A stretch of 64,000 bases of DNA, from NCBI GenBank assembly GCA_026874595.1, contig CM049314.1:53551812-53615811 (forward strand), given 5' to 3'. The stretch comes from Sipunculus nudus. Lineage: Eukaryota; Annelida; Sipuncula; Golfingiida; Sipunculidae. Numbering within the stretch: position 1 is the stretch's first letter; the number at the start of each line of letters is the position of its first letter. Shown in pieces: positions 22,068-34,219 of the stretch. Below the pieces are notes generated by a model. It had not been told where the DNA came from. It saw only the letters and a list, made by a program, of their open reading frames with translations, and did not search any database. A program made the translations under genes and the position numbers.

Positions 22068-23552
22068 TTAGCTCAGTTGACTATAAGTCATCTGAGCTAA
22101 AGTTGTGGTCCATTGTCCGTCGTCCGTCCGTCCGTAGATGTGGCACGTTTTGAAACCGTAAGACCTAGGAATCCAAAATTCGGCATGATGTTAGATGTCC
22201 CCAAGATCTCCTTCCAAGCCGAAAACTGGATCTTTCCGACTTCGTTCCTTTGAGAAATTAAGGAAAAACCTCAATTTTTTTAATTAAAAACCTATTTTCA
22301 CACTTCAGGACCGCCTAATATCAAATCCACTCATCTGTTTGTCCTCATATTTGCCATAAATATTCCTCTATATAATTCCTATGATCATGCCAGACATTTA
22401 GTCTGTATTATATAACTTTAATAAATCAAAATTAAATTGTATACCCAAAATTAGATCAAAATCTTTTAAATTTTTTAAAATATTAGCAAAAATAAAAAAT
22501 TGGTACCTTAAATTTTGCCCAACTTTGGCCCCGGCACGTTTTCTTTCCTGTAAGTACTGTGGATTTAATTTTCACAGCATGTACACATAAGGATTTAATC
22601 TGGTAAAATCTGAAATCTGAAAATAAAAGCTGCAAAATTAGGCTAGTTATTGAATTTTTTTTGAGGCTCTTGTTGTATTCCCTTACATTGTCAAGCAATC
22701 CACTTGGGTCACTGTAGGTCATTCAGTGCAACTCTCTATACTGTTGGCATAATGTTATGTAATCCCATCACTAGGGCAAGCCCTCTTTCCACTGAGTTGA
22801 GCTTGATCAGGCTGTCTGCAGTTAATACCATACCACAGGGAGCCTTCTATGAACTATGAACTAGATGAATCTTAAAATTAACATTTTTTTCAGCAATGAG
22901 CAGTAACAACGGAGACCCTTCCCCCCATCCACCCCTTCAATACACAGGACTAATAAACAAGATGAATCTTATAATTATAATATTTAATAAATTCTTTTTG
23001 ATGAGACTTGGACAATTTTGATTTTTTTAAGAAAAAAAAAACTTTCAGGAATTTAATCCTAATATTCATATGTGATAAAATATTAGGATCTGATGTAAGT
23101 GCTAACTGACAAGATTTAAGAAGATATATAAATACTTTGTAGGATTTCATTCATATCTCTTAAAGTTGGTGGGGCCTAGGTGTCAATAACATTGTTAACT
23201 TAGTATTAAAATTAGGAATATTGGTCAACCTTTGTGGGATTAATTTTTAACTCATATTGCCATATATTTAACTTTTGAAAACCTATTTACCTTCACACAT
23301 TATTTGTTTATGAAATGTTACTTTTATACAACACTTACCGTAGGCCTATTTGTTCCCTTGGTGCATCACTAAATGGTTTTGCTCATGTCCATTATTCTAA
23401 AATTTACAGAGTTTCATTTTAGCAGGGCCATTTTCTCATTGCTTTTCTAATGATAATATACATGAAAAAAACAAAAAAATAAAAATATTTTGCAGTTACT
23501 AATATTTTCCAAAATTCAGCTGAGCGATGTGACCCATGGGTCCCTTGTTTTA
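22068..23552 (+). mobile_element. Mollusc-type interspersed repeat with terminal hairpin and TCCGTC run
   Basis: It starts with a hairpin: TTAGCTCAGTTGAC (22,068-22,081) pairs at 13 of 14 positions with GTCATCTGAGCTAA (22,087-22,100). Next comes GTCCGTCGTCCGTCCGTCCG (about 22,117-22,136), then about 1.4 kb of AT-rich non-coding DNA. It ends with AGCTGAGCGATGTGACCC, then ATGGGTCCCTTGTTTT at 23,552. This start and end pair matches my memory of a repeat class common in bivalve and gastropod genomes. I cannot assign a superfamily. The interior frames (79 and 66 codons) have no domain. Confidence 0.6.
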
Positions 23553-24019
23553 TTGAAGTCATCTTGGAAACCATGATGTACAGACACATGGGAAAATGTT
23601 TGGTGATTTCGTTTGAATGTCCCCATTCTTCGGCAATCTGGACCTAAACCCCAAGACTAGTAAGATAAGAGACATTTATCACGCGTGTTTCTAGTAAATG
23701 CATGAATTTTTAAAAAGGGATAAATCATTTTTGATACGTTGGATATCATAGCTGTATTCCTTACCTATATAAATGTTTATTTAGACACTTAGATTGCTTT
23801 CCTAAGAAGCCGAGATATTAGCAATTCTATGTCTCTACATGACAGCCATCTTGGATTCCAAGATGGCTGCCATAAATCATTTTGAGGAAGTGGCTCATAT
23901 AAAATATTGATAGGTTAGGCCATAAATACCACATAGAGTAAGTTAGGTGCTTTTATCACGCATGTCCCCATCTTGTCCAAATGTGGGTCTAAGCCACCTG
24001 ACTAATGGCAAAAGGGTCC
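23553..24019. other. Non-coding sequence with a 27-bp near-perfect palindrome
   Basis: CAGCCATCTTGGA (23,843-23,855) and TCCAAGATGGCTG (23,857-23,869) are exact inverse complements around one T. Two phrases, TTTATCACGCGTGTT (about 23,677) and TTTATCACGCATGTC (about 23,954), suggest an internal repeat of about 277 bp. This is probably another interspersed repeat next to the previous one. Confidence 0.5.
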
Positions 24020-24075
24020 TGTGACGAAGGGTGGTCGTCTTAATTTAGGGAGTGGTCTTGTAAACAGAAGGGCAA
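24020..24075 (+). repeat. Relic 34-bp monomers resembling array II
   Basis: GAAGGGTGGTCGTCTTAA followed by GGGAGTGGTCTTGTAAACAG aligns well with array II units (GCAGGGTGGTCGTGTTAA, then GGAGTGCTCGTGTAAGCAG). The trace lies 5 kb away from array II and 300 bp left of array III. It suggests the arrays were once one tract. Confidence 0.6.
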
Positions 24076-24377
24076 GAGGGACTGGATTCATACCAAGGAA
24101 CGTTTCCCGGAGGGCCAGCTGAGTTTCTGTTTGTTTCAATTTATACTGAAGTGATATTTTTTTGGGATGCGGATGGCAGGGCGACCACTTGAGTGACCGC
24201 GTATTTCGACCATCGGGCTACATATACCATATATATCAACTCGCCGGGTTCAACGTTGGTCATACTGTTAACATTTTACAACATGTCGGTTGCACACGCG
24301 TTCACACATACGCGAGGCAGCAATGCCATTTGTGTGCTCCAAGAAACTTCGTGCGGGTTTCTGAGTGTAAAAATATA
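24076..24377. other. Unique-looking sequence bordering array III
   Basis: About 300 bp without 34-bp periodicity. Two overlapping plus frames (24,162-24,425 and 24,193-24,378) run into the array and have no recognised content. Confidence 0.5.
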
Positions 24378-26640
24378 GAGTGGTCGGGTAAACAGAGATA
24401 TCGTGTCAGCAGGATAGTCGTGTAAGCAGAGGTATCATGTCAGCAGGATGGTCAATGTAAGCAGAGTTATCGCGTCAGCAGGATGGTCGTGTAAGCAGAG
24501 GTATCATGTGAGCAGGAAGGTCGTGTAAGCAGAGGTATCGTGTCAGCAGGATGGTCAATGTAAGCAGAGTTATCGCGTCAGCAGGATGGTCGTGTGAGCA
24601 GAGGTATCGTGTGAGCAGGATGGTCGTGTGAGCAGAGGTATCGTGTCAGCAGGATGGTCGTGTAAGCAGAGGTATCGTATCAGCAGGATGGTCGTGTAAG
24701 CAGAGGTATCGTGTCAACAGGATAGTCAGGTAAACAGAGGTATCGTGTCAGCAGGATGGTCATGTAAACAGAGGTATCGTGTCAGCAGGATGGTCGTGTA
24801 AGCAGAGGTATCGTGTCAGCAGGATGGTCTTGTTAACAGAGGTATCGTGTCAGCAGGATGGTCGTGTAAGCAGAGGTATCGTGTCAGCAGGATGGTCATG
24901 TAAGCAGAGGTATCGTGTCAGCAGGATGGTCGTGTAAGGAGAGGTATCGTGTCAGCAGGATGGTCATGTAAACAGAGGTATCGTGTCAGCAGGATGGTCA
25001 TGTAAACAGAGGTATTGTGTCAGCAGGATGGTCGTGTCAGCAGAGGTATCGTGTCAGCAGGATGGTCGTGTAAACAGAGGTATCGTGTCAGCAGGATTGT
25101 CGAGTAAGCAGAGGCATCGTGTCAGCAGGATGGTCGTGTAAGCAGAGGTATCGTGTCAGCAGGATGGTCATGTAAGCAGAGGTATCGTGTCAGCAGGATG
25201 GTCGTGTAAGCAGAGGTATCGTGTCAGCAGGATGGTAATGTAAACAGAGGTATCGTGTCAGCAGGATGGTCTTGTGAGCAGAGGTATCGTGTCAACAGGA
25301 TGGTCATGTCAGCAGAGGTATCGTGTCAGCAGGATGGTCTTGTAAGCAGAGGTATCGTGTCAGCAGGATGGTCTTGTGAGCAGAGGTATCGTGTCAGCAG
25401 TATAGTCAGGTAAACAGAGGTATCGTGTCAGCAGGATGGTCGTGTAAGCAGAGGTATCGTGTCAGCAGGATGGTAATGTAAACAGAGGTTTCGTGTCAGC
25501 AAAATGGTCGTGTAAACCGAGGTATCGTGTCAGCAGAATGGTCGTGTAAACAGAGGTATCGTGTCAGCAGGATGGTCATGTAAACAGAGGTATCGTGTCA
25601 GCAGGATGGTCGAGTAAGCAGAGGTATCGTGTCAGCAGGATGGTCGTGTAAGCATAGGTATCGTGTCAGCAGGATGGTCATGTAAGCAGAGATATCGTGT
25701 CAGCAGGATGGTCGTGTAAGCAGAGGTATCGTGTCAGCAGGATGGTAATGTAAACAGAGGTATCGTGTCAGCAGGATGGTCTTATGAGAAGAGGTATCGT
25801 GTCAGCAGGATGGTCATGTAAGCAGAGGTATCGTGTCAGCAGGATGGTCGTGTAAGCAGAGGTATCGTGTCAACAGGATGGTAATGTAAACAGAGGTATC
25901 GTGTTAGCAGGATGGTCTTGTGCGCAGAGGTATCGTGTCAACAGGATGGTCATGTAAGCAGAGGTATCGTGTCAGCAGGATGGTCTTGTAAGCAGAGGTA
26001 TCGTGTCAGCAGGATGGTCTTGTGAGCAGAGGTATCGTGTCAGCAGGATGGTCGTGTAAGCAGAGGTATCGTGTCAGCAGGATGGTAATGTAAACAGAGG
26101 TATCGTGTCAGCAGGATGGTCTTATGAGAAGAGGTATCGTGTCAACAGGATGGTCATGTAAGCAGAGGTATCGTGTCAACAGGATGGTCGTTTAAGCAGA
26201 GGTATCGTGTCAGCAGGATGGTCTTGTAAGCAGAGGTATCGTGTCAACAGGATGGTCGTGTAAACAGAGGTATCGTGTGAGCGGGATGGTCTTGTTAACA
26301 GAGGTATCGTGTCAACAGGATCGTCGTGTAAACAGAGGTATCGTGTGAGCGGGATGGTTGTGTAAGCAGAGGTATCGTGTCAGCAGGATGGTCGTGTAAG
26401 CAGAGGTATCGTGTCAGCAGGATGGTCGTGTAAGCAGAGGTATCGTGTCAGCAGGATGGTCGTGTAAGCAGAGGTATCATGTCAGCATGATGGTCGTGTA
26501 AACAGAGGTATTTTGTGAGCAGGATGGTCTTGTTAACAGAGCTATCGTGTCAATAGGATGGTCATGTAAACAGAGGTATCGTGTCAGCAGGATGGTCGTG
26601 TAAGGAGAGGTATCGTGTTAGCAGGATGGTCTTGTGAGCA
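24378..26640 (+). repeat. Array III edge domain without the 23-bp marker
   Basis: About 66 monomers in which the truncated 23-bp unit is absent. Local duplications exist: GTCAATG at 24,451 and 24,554 (three monomers plus 1 bp) and CTTATGAGAA at 25,781 and 26,121 (ten monomers). No long higher-order repeat is evident. This is the expected structure of an array border. Confidence 0.8.
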
Positions 26641-29600
26641 GAGATATCGTGTCAACAGTGTCAGAGGTATCGTGTCAGCAAGATGGTAATGTAAACAGAG
26701 GTTTCGTGTCAGCAAAATGGTCGTGTAAACAGAGGTATCGAGTCAGCAGGATGGTTGTGTAAGCAGAGGTATCGTGTGAGCAGGATGGTCGTGTAAGCAG
26801 AGGTATCGTGTCAGCAGGATGGTCGTGTAAGCAGAGGTATCCTGTCAGCAGGATGGTCGTGTAAGCAGAGGTATCATGTCAGCATGATGGTCGTGTAAAC
26901 AGAGGTATTTTGTGAGCAAGATGGTCTTGTTAACAGAGCTATCGTGTCAATAGGATGGTCATGTAAACAGAGGTATCGTGTCAGCAGGATGGTCGTGTAA
27001 GGAGAGGTATCGTGTTAGCAGGATGGTCTTGTGAGCAGAGATATCGTGTCAACAGTGTCAGAGGTATCGTGTCAGCAAGATGGTAATGTAAACAGAGGTT
27101 TCGTGTCAGCAAAATGGTCGTGTAAACAGAGCTATCGTGTCAGCAGGATGGTCGTGTAAGTAGAGGTATCGTGTCAGCAGGATGGTCTTGTGAGCAGAGG
27201 TATCGTGTCAGCAGGATAGTCTTGTGAGCAGATGTATCGTGTCAGCAGGAAAGTCTTGTGAGCAGAGGTATCGTGTCAGCAGGATGGTCGTGTAAACAGA
27301 GGTATCGTGTGAGCGGAATGGTCTTGTTAACAGAGTTATCGTGTCAACAGCATGGTCATTTAAACAGAGGTATCGTGTCAGCAGGATGGTCGTATAAGCA
27401 GAGGTATCGTGTCAGCAGGATGGTCGTGTAAACAGAGGTATCGTGTGAGCAGGATGGTCTTGTTAACAGAGGTATCGTGTCAACAGGATGGTCATGTAAG
27501 CAGAGGTATCGTGTCAGCACGATGGTCGTGTAAGCAGAGGTATCATGTCAGCATGATGGTCGTGTAAACAGAGGTATTGTGTGAGCAGGATGGTCTTGTT
27601 AACAGAGCTATCGTGTCAATAGAATGGTCATGTAAACAGAGGTATCGTGTCAGCAGGATGGTCATGTAAACAGAGGTATCGTGTCAGTAGGATGGTCGTG
27701 TAAGAAGAGGTATCGTGTCAGCAGGATGGTCTTGTGAGCAGAGGTATCGTGTCAGCAGGATGGTCTTGTGAGCAGAAGTATCGTGTCAACAGGATGGTCA
27801 TGTAAACAGAGGTATCGTGTCAGCAGGATGGTCATGTAAACAGAGGTATCGTGTGAGCAGGATGGTCTTGTTAACAGAGGTATCGTGTGAGCAGGATGGT
27901 CTTGTTAACAGAAGTATCGTGTCAACAGGATGGTCATGTAAACAGAAGTATCCTGTCAGCAGGATGGTCGTGTAAGCAGAGGTATCGTGTCAACAGGATG
28001 GTCGTGTAAACAGAGGTATCGTGTCAGCAGGATGGTCTTGTTAACAGAGGTATCGTGTCAACAGGATCGTCGTGTAAACAGAGGTATCGTGTGAGCGGGA
28101 TGGTTGTGTAAGCAGAGGTATCGTGTCAGCAGGATGGTCGTGTAAGCAGAGGTATCGTGTCAGCAGGATGGTCGTGTAAGCAGAGGTATCGTGTCAGCAG
28201 GCTGGTCGTGTAAGCAGAGGTATCATGTCAGCATGATGGTCGTGTAAACAGAGGTATTTTGTGAGCAGGATGGTCTTGTTAACAGAGCTATCGTGTCAAT
28301 AGGATGGTCATGTAAACAGAGGTATCGTGTCAGCAGGATGGTCGTGTAAGGAGAGGTATCGTGTTAGCAGGATGGTCTTGTGAGCAGAGATATCGTGTCA
28401 ACAGTGTCAGAGGTATCGTGTCAGCAAGATGGTAATGTAAACAGAGGTTTCGTGTCAGCAAAATGGTCGTGTAAACAGAGGTATCGTGTCAGCAGGATGG
28501 TCGTGTAAGTAGAGGTATCGTGTCAGCAGGATGGTCTTGTGAGCAGAGGTATCGTGTCAGCAGGATAGTCTTGTGAGCAGATGTATCGTGTCAGCAGGAA
28601 AGTCTTGTGAGCAGAGGTATCGTGTCAGCAGGATGGTCGTGTAAACAGAGGTATCGTGTGAGCGGAATGGTCTTGTATTTACAGAGTTATCGTGTCAACA
28701 GCATGGTCATTTAAACAGAGGTATCGTGTCAGCAGGATGGTCGTATAAGCAGAGGTATCGTGTCAGCAGGATGTTCGTGTAAACAGAGGTATCGTGTGAG
28801 CAGGATGGTCTTGTTAACAGAGGTATCGTGTCAACAGGATGGTCATGTAAGCAGAGGTATCGTGTCAGCACGATGGTCGTGTAAGCAGAGGTATCATGTC
28901 AGCATGATGGTCGTGTAAACAGAGGTATTGTGTGAGCAGGATGGTCTTGTTAACAGAGCTATCGTGTCAATAGAATGGTCATGTAAACAGAGGTATCGTG
29001 TCAGCGGGATGGTCATGTAAACAGAGGTATCGTGTCAGCAGGATGGTCGTGTAAGGAGAGGTATCGTGTCAGCAGGATGGTCTTGTGAGCAGAGGTATCG
29101 TGTCAGCAGGATGGTCTTGTGAGCAGAAGTATCGTGTCAACAGGATGGTCATGTAAACAGAGGTATCGTGTCAGCAGGATGGTCATGTAAACAGAGGTAT
29201 CTTGTGAGCAGGATGGTCTTGTTAACAGTGGTATCGTGTGAGCAGGATGGTCTTGTTAACAGAAGTATCGTGTCAACAGGATGGTCATGTAAACAAAAGT
29301 ATCCTGTCAGCAGGATGGTCGTGTAAGCAGAGGTATCGTGTCAACAGGATGGTCGTGTAAACAGAGGTATCGTGTGAGCGGGATGGTCTTGTTAACAGAG
29401 GTATCGTGTCAACAGGATGGTCGTGTAAACAGAGGTATCGTGTGAGCGGGATGGTCTTGTTAACACAGTTATCGTGTCAACAGGATGGTCATGTAAGCAG
29501 AGGTATCGTGTCAACAGGATGGTCATGTAAGCAGAGGTATCGTGTCAGCAGGATGGTCTTGTAAGCAGAGGTATCGTGTCAGCAGGATGGTCCTGTAAGC

Positions 29601-32600
29601 AGAGGTATCGTGTCAGCAGGATGGTAATGTAAACAGAGGTATCGTGTCAGCAGGATGGTCTTATGAGAAGAGGTATCGTGTCAGCAGGATGGTCGTGTAA
29701 ACAGAGGTATTTTGTGAGCAGGATGGTCTTGTTAACAGAGCTATCATGTCAATAGGATGGTCATGTAAACAGAGGTATCGTGTCAGCAGGATGGTCGTGT
29801 AAGGAGAGGTATCGTGTTAGCAGGATGGTCTTGTGAGCAGAGATATCGTGTCAACAGTGTCAGAGGTATCGTGTCAGCAAGATGGTAATGTAAACAGAGG
29901 TTTCGTGTCAGCAAAATGGTCGTGTAAACAGAGCTATCGTGTCAGCAGGATGGTCGTGTAAGTAGAGGTATCGTGTCAGCAGGATGGTCTTGTGAGCAGA
30001 GGTATCGTGTCAGCAGGATAGTCTTGTGAGCAGATGTATCGTGTCAGCAGGAAAGTCTTGTGAGCAGAGGTATCGTGTCAGCAGGATGGTCGTGTAAACA
30101 GAGGTATCGTGTGAGCGGAATGGTCTTGTTAACAGAGTTATCGTGTCAACAGCATGGTCATTTAAACAGAGGTATCGTGTCAGCAGGATGGTCGTATAAG
30201 CAGAGGTATCGTGTCAGCAGGATGTTCGTGTAAACAGAGGTATCGTGTGAGCAGGATGGTCTTGTTAACAGAGGTATCGCGTCAACAGGATGGTCATGTA
30301 AGCAGAGGTATCGTGTCAGCACGATGGTCGTGTAAGCAGAGGTATCATGTCAGCATGATGGTCGTGTAAACAGAGGTATTGTGTGAGCAGGATGGTCTTG
30401 TTAACAGAGCTATCGTGTCAATAGAATGGTCATGTAAACAGAGGTATCGTGTCAGCGGGATGGTCATGTAAACAGAGGTATCGTGTCAGCAGGATGGTCG
30501 TGTAAGGAGAGGTATCGTGTCAGCAGGATGGTCTTGTGAGCAGAGGTATCGTGTCAGCAGGATGGTCTTGTGAGCAGAAGTATCGTGTCAACAGGATGGT
30601 CATGTAAACAGAGGTATCGTGTCAGCAGGATGGTCATGTAAACAGAGGTATCTTGTGAGCAGGATGGTCTTGTTAACAGTGGTATCGTGTGAGCAGGATG
30701 GTCTTGTTAACAGAAGTATCGTGTCAACAGGATGGTCATGTAAACAAAAGTATCCTGTCAGCAGGATGGTCGTGTAAGCAGAGGTATCGTGTCAACAGGA
30801 TGGTCGTGTAAACAGAGGTATCGTGTGAGCGGGATGGTCTTGTTAACAGACGTATCGTGTCAACAGGATGGTCGTGTAAACAGAGGTATCGTGTGAGCGG
30901 GATGGTCTTGTTAACAGAGTTATCGTGTCAACAGGATGGTCATGTAAGCAGAGGTATCGTGTCAACAGGATGGTCATGTAAGCAGAGGTATCGTGTCAGC
31001 AGGATGGTCTTGTAAGCAGAGGTATCGTGTCAGCAGGATGGTCGTGTAAGCAGAGGTATCGTGTCAGCAGGATGGTAATGTAAACAGAGCTATCGTGTCA
31101 ATAGGATGGTCATGTAAACAGAGGTATCGTGTCAGCAGGATGGTCGTGTAAGGAGAGGTATCGTGTTAGCAGGATGGTCTTGTGAGCAGAGATATCGTGT
31201 CAACAGTGTCAGAGGTATCGTGTCAGCAAGATGGTAATGTAAACAGAGGTTTCGTGTCAGCAAAATGGTCGTGTAAACAGAGCTATCGTGTCAGCAGGAT
31301 GGTCGTGTAAGTAGAGGTATCGTGTCAGCAGGATGGTCTTGTGAGCAGAGGTATCGTGTCAGCAGGATAGTCTTGTGAGCAGATGTATCGTGTCAGCAGG
31401 AAAGTCTTGTGAGCAGAGGTATCGTGTCAGCAGGATGGTCGTGTAAACAGAGGTATCGTGTGAGCGGAATGGTCTTGTTAACAGAGTTATCGTGTCAACA
31501 GCATGGTCATTTAAACAGAGGTATCGTGTCAGCAGGATGGTCGTATAAGCAGAGGTATCGTGTCAGCAGGATGGTCGTGTAAACAGAGGTATCGTGTGAG
31601 CAGGATGGTCTTGTTAACAGAGGTATCGTGTCAACAGGATGGTCATGTAAGCAGAGGTATCGTGTCAGCACGATGGTCGTGTAAGCAGAGGTATCATGTC
31701 AGCATGATGGTCGTGTAAACAGAGGTATTGTGTGAGCAGGATGGTCTTGTTAACAGAGCTATCGTGTCAATAGAATGGTCATGTAAACAGAGGTATCGTG
31801 TCAGCAGGATGGTCATGTAAACAGAGGTATCGTGTCAGTAGGATGGTCGTGTAAGAAGAGGTATCGTGTCAGCAGGATGGTCTTGTGAGCAGAGGTATCG
31901 TGTCAGCAGGATGGTCTTGTGAGCAGAAGTATCGTGTCAACAGGATGGTCATGTAAACAGAGGTATCGTGTCAGCAGGATGGTCATGTAAACAGAGGTAT
32001 CGTGTGAGCAGGATGGTCTTGTTAACAGAGGTATCGTGTGAGCAGGATGGTCTTGTTAACAGAAGTATCGTGTCAACAGGATGGTCATGTAAACAAAAGT
32101 ATCCTGTCAGCAGGATGGTCGTGTAAGCAGAGGTATCGTGTCAACAGGATGGTCGTGTAAGCAGAGGTATCGTGTCAGCAGGATGGTCGTGTAAGCAGAG
32201 GTATCGTGTCAGCAGGCTGGTCGTGTAAGCAGAGGTATCATGTCAGCATGATGGTCGTGTAAACAGAGGTATTTTGTGAGCAGGATGGTCTTGTTAACAG
32301 AGCTATCGTGTCAATAGGATGGTCATGTAAACAGAGGTATCGTGTCAGCAGGATGGTCGTGTAAGGAGAGGTATCGTGTTAGCAGGATGGTCTTGTGAGC
32401 AGAGATATCGTGTCAACAGTGTCAGAGGTATCGTGTCAGCAAGATGGTAATGTAAACAGAGGTTTCGTGTCAGCAAAATGGTCGTGTAAACAGAGGTATC
32501 GTGTCAGCAGGATGGTCGTGTAAGTAGAGGTATCGTGTCAGCAGGATGGTCTTGTGAGCAGAGGTATCGTGTCAGCAGGATAGTCTTGTGAGCAGATGTA

Positions 32601-34219
32601 TCGTGTCAGCAGGAAAGTCTTGTGAGCAGAGGTATCGTGTCAGCAGGATGGTCGTGTAAACAGAGGTATCGTGTGAGCGGAATGGTCTTGTATTTACAGA
32701 GTTATCGTGTCAACAGCATGGTCATTTAAACAGAGGTATCGTGTCAGCAGGATGGTCGTATAAGCAGAGGTATCATGTCAGCATGATGGTCGTGTAAACA
32801 GAGGTATTGTGTGAGCAGGATGGTCGTGTAAACAGAGGTATCGTGTGAGCGGAATGGTCTTGTATTTACAGAGTTATCGTGTCAACAGCATGGTCATTTA
32901 AACAGAGGTATCGTGTCAGCAGGATGGTCGTATAAGCAGAGGTATCATGTCAGCATGATGGTCGTGTAAACAGAGGTATTGTGTGAGCAGGATGGTCTTG
33001 TTAACAGAGCTATCGTGTCAATAGAATGGTCATGTAAACAGAGGTATCGTGTCAGCGGGATGGTCATGTAAACAGAGGTATCGTGTCAGCAGGATGGTCG
33101 TGTAAGGAGAGGTATCGTGTCAGCAGGATGGTCTTGTGAGCAGAGGTATCGTGTCAGCAGGATGGTCTTGTGAGCAGAAGTATCGTGTCAACAGGATGGT
33201 CATGTAAACAGAGGTATCGTGTCAGCAGGATGGTCATGTAAACAGAGGTATCTTGTGAGCAGGATGGTCTTGTTAACAGTGGTATCGTGTGAGCAGGATG
33301 GTCTTGTTAACAGAAGTATCGTGTCAACAGGATGGTCATGTAAACAAAAGTATCCTGTCAGCAGGATGGTCGTGTAAGCAGAGGTATCGTGTCAACAGGA
33401 TGGTCGTGTAAACAGAGGTATCGTGTGAGCGGGATGGTCTTGTTAACAGAGGTATCGTGTCAACAGGATGGTCGTGTAAACAGAGGTATCGTGTGAGCGG
33501 GATGGTCTTGTTAACAGAGTTATCGTGTCAACAGGATGGTCATGTAAGCAGAGGTATCGTGTCAACAGGATGGTCATGTAAGCAGAGGTATCGTGTCAGC
33601 AGGATGGTCTTGTAAGCAGAGGTATCGTGTCAGCAGGATGGTCGTGTAAGCAGAGGTATCGTGTCAGCAGGATGGTAATGTAAACAGAGGTATCGTGTCA
33701 GCAGGACGGTCTTATGAGAAGAGGTATCGTGTCAGCAGGATGGTCGTGTAAACAGAGGTATCGTGTCAGCAGGATGGTCTTGTGAGCAGAGGTATCGTGT
33801 CAGCAGGATAGTCTTGTGAGCAGAGGTATCGTGTCAGCAGGATAGTCTTGTGAGCAGAGGTATCGTGTCAGCAGGATGGTCGTGTAAACAGAGGTATTTT
33901 GTGAGCAGGATGGTCTTGTTAACAGAGCTATCGTGTCAATAGGATGGTCATGTAAACAGAGGTATCGTGTCAGCAGGATGGTCGTGTAAGGAGAGGTATC
34001 GTGTTAGCAGGATGGTCTTGTGAGCAGAGATATCGTGTCAACAGTGTCAGAGGTATCGTGTCAGCAAGATGGTAATGTAAACAGAGGTTTCGTGTCAGCA
34101 AAATGGTCGTGTAAACAGAGCTATCGTGTCAGCAGGATGGTCGTGTAAGTAGAGGTATCGTGTCAGCAGGAATATTCCTGTAAGCAGAGGTATCGTGTCA
34201 GCAGGATGGTAATGTAAAC
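26641..34219 (+). repeat. Array III domain with higher-order repeats of about 1.2-1.45 kb
   Basis: The 23-bp marker starts at 26,651, 27,048, 28,397, 29,850, 31,199, 32,412 and 34,037. Intervals are 397, 1,349, 1,453, 1,349, 1,213 and 1,625 bp. Most are about 35-42 monomers plus 23 bp and share the same variant order after the marker (GCAAGATGGTAATG, GCAAAATGG, TAAGTAGAGG, then GATAGTC, then GAAAGTC). Two intervals carry a +2 bp variant, CTTGTATTTACAG (28,674, 32,691, 32,863). Confidence 0.85.
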
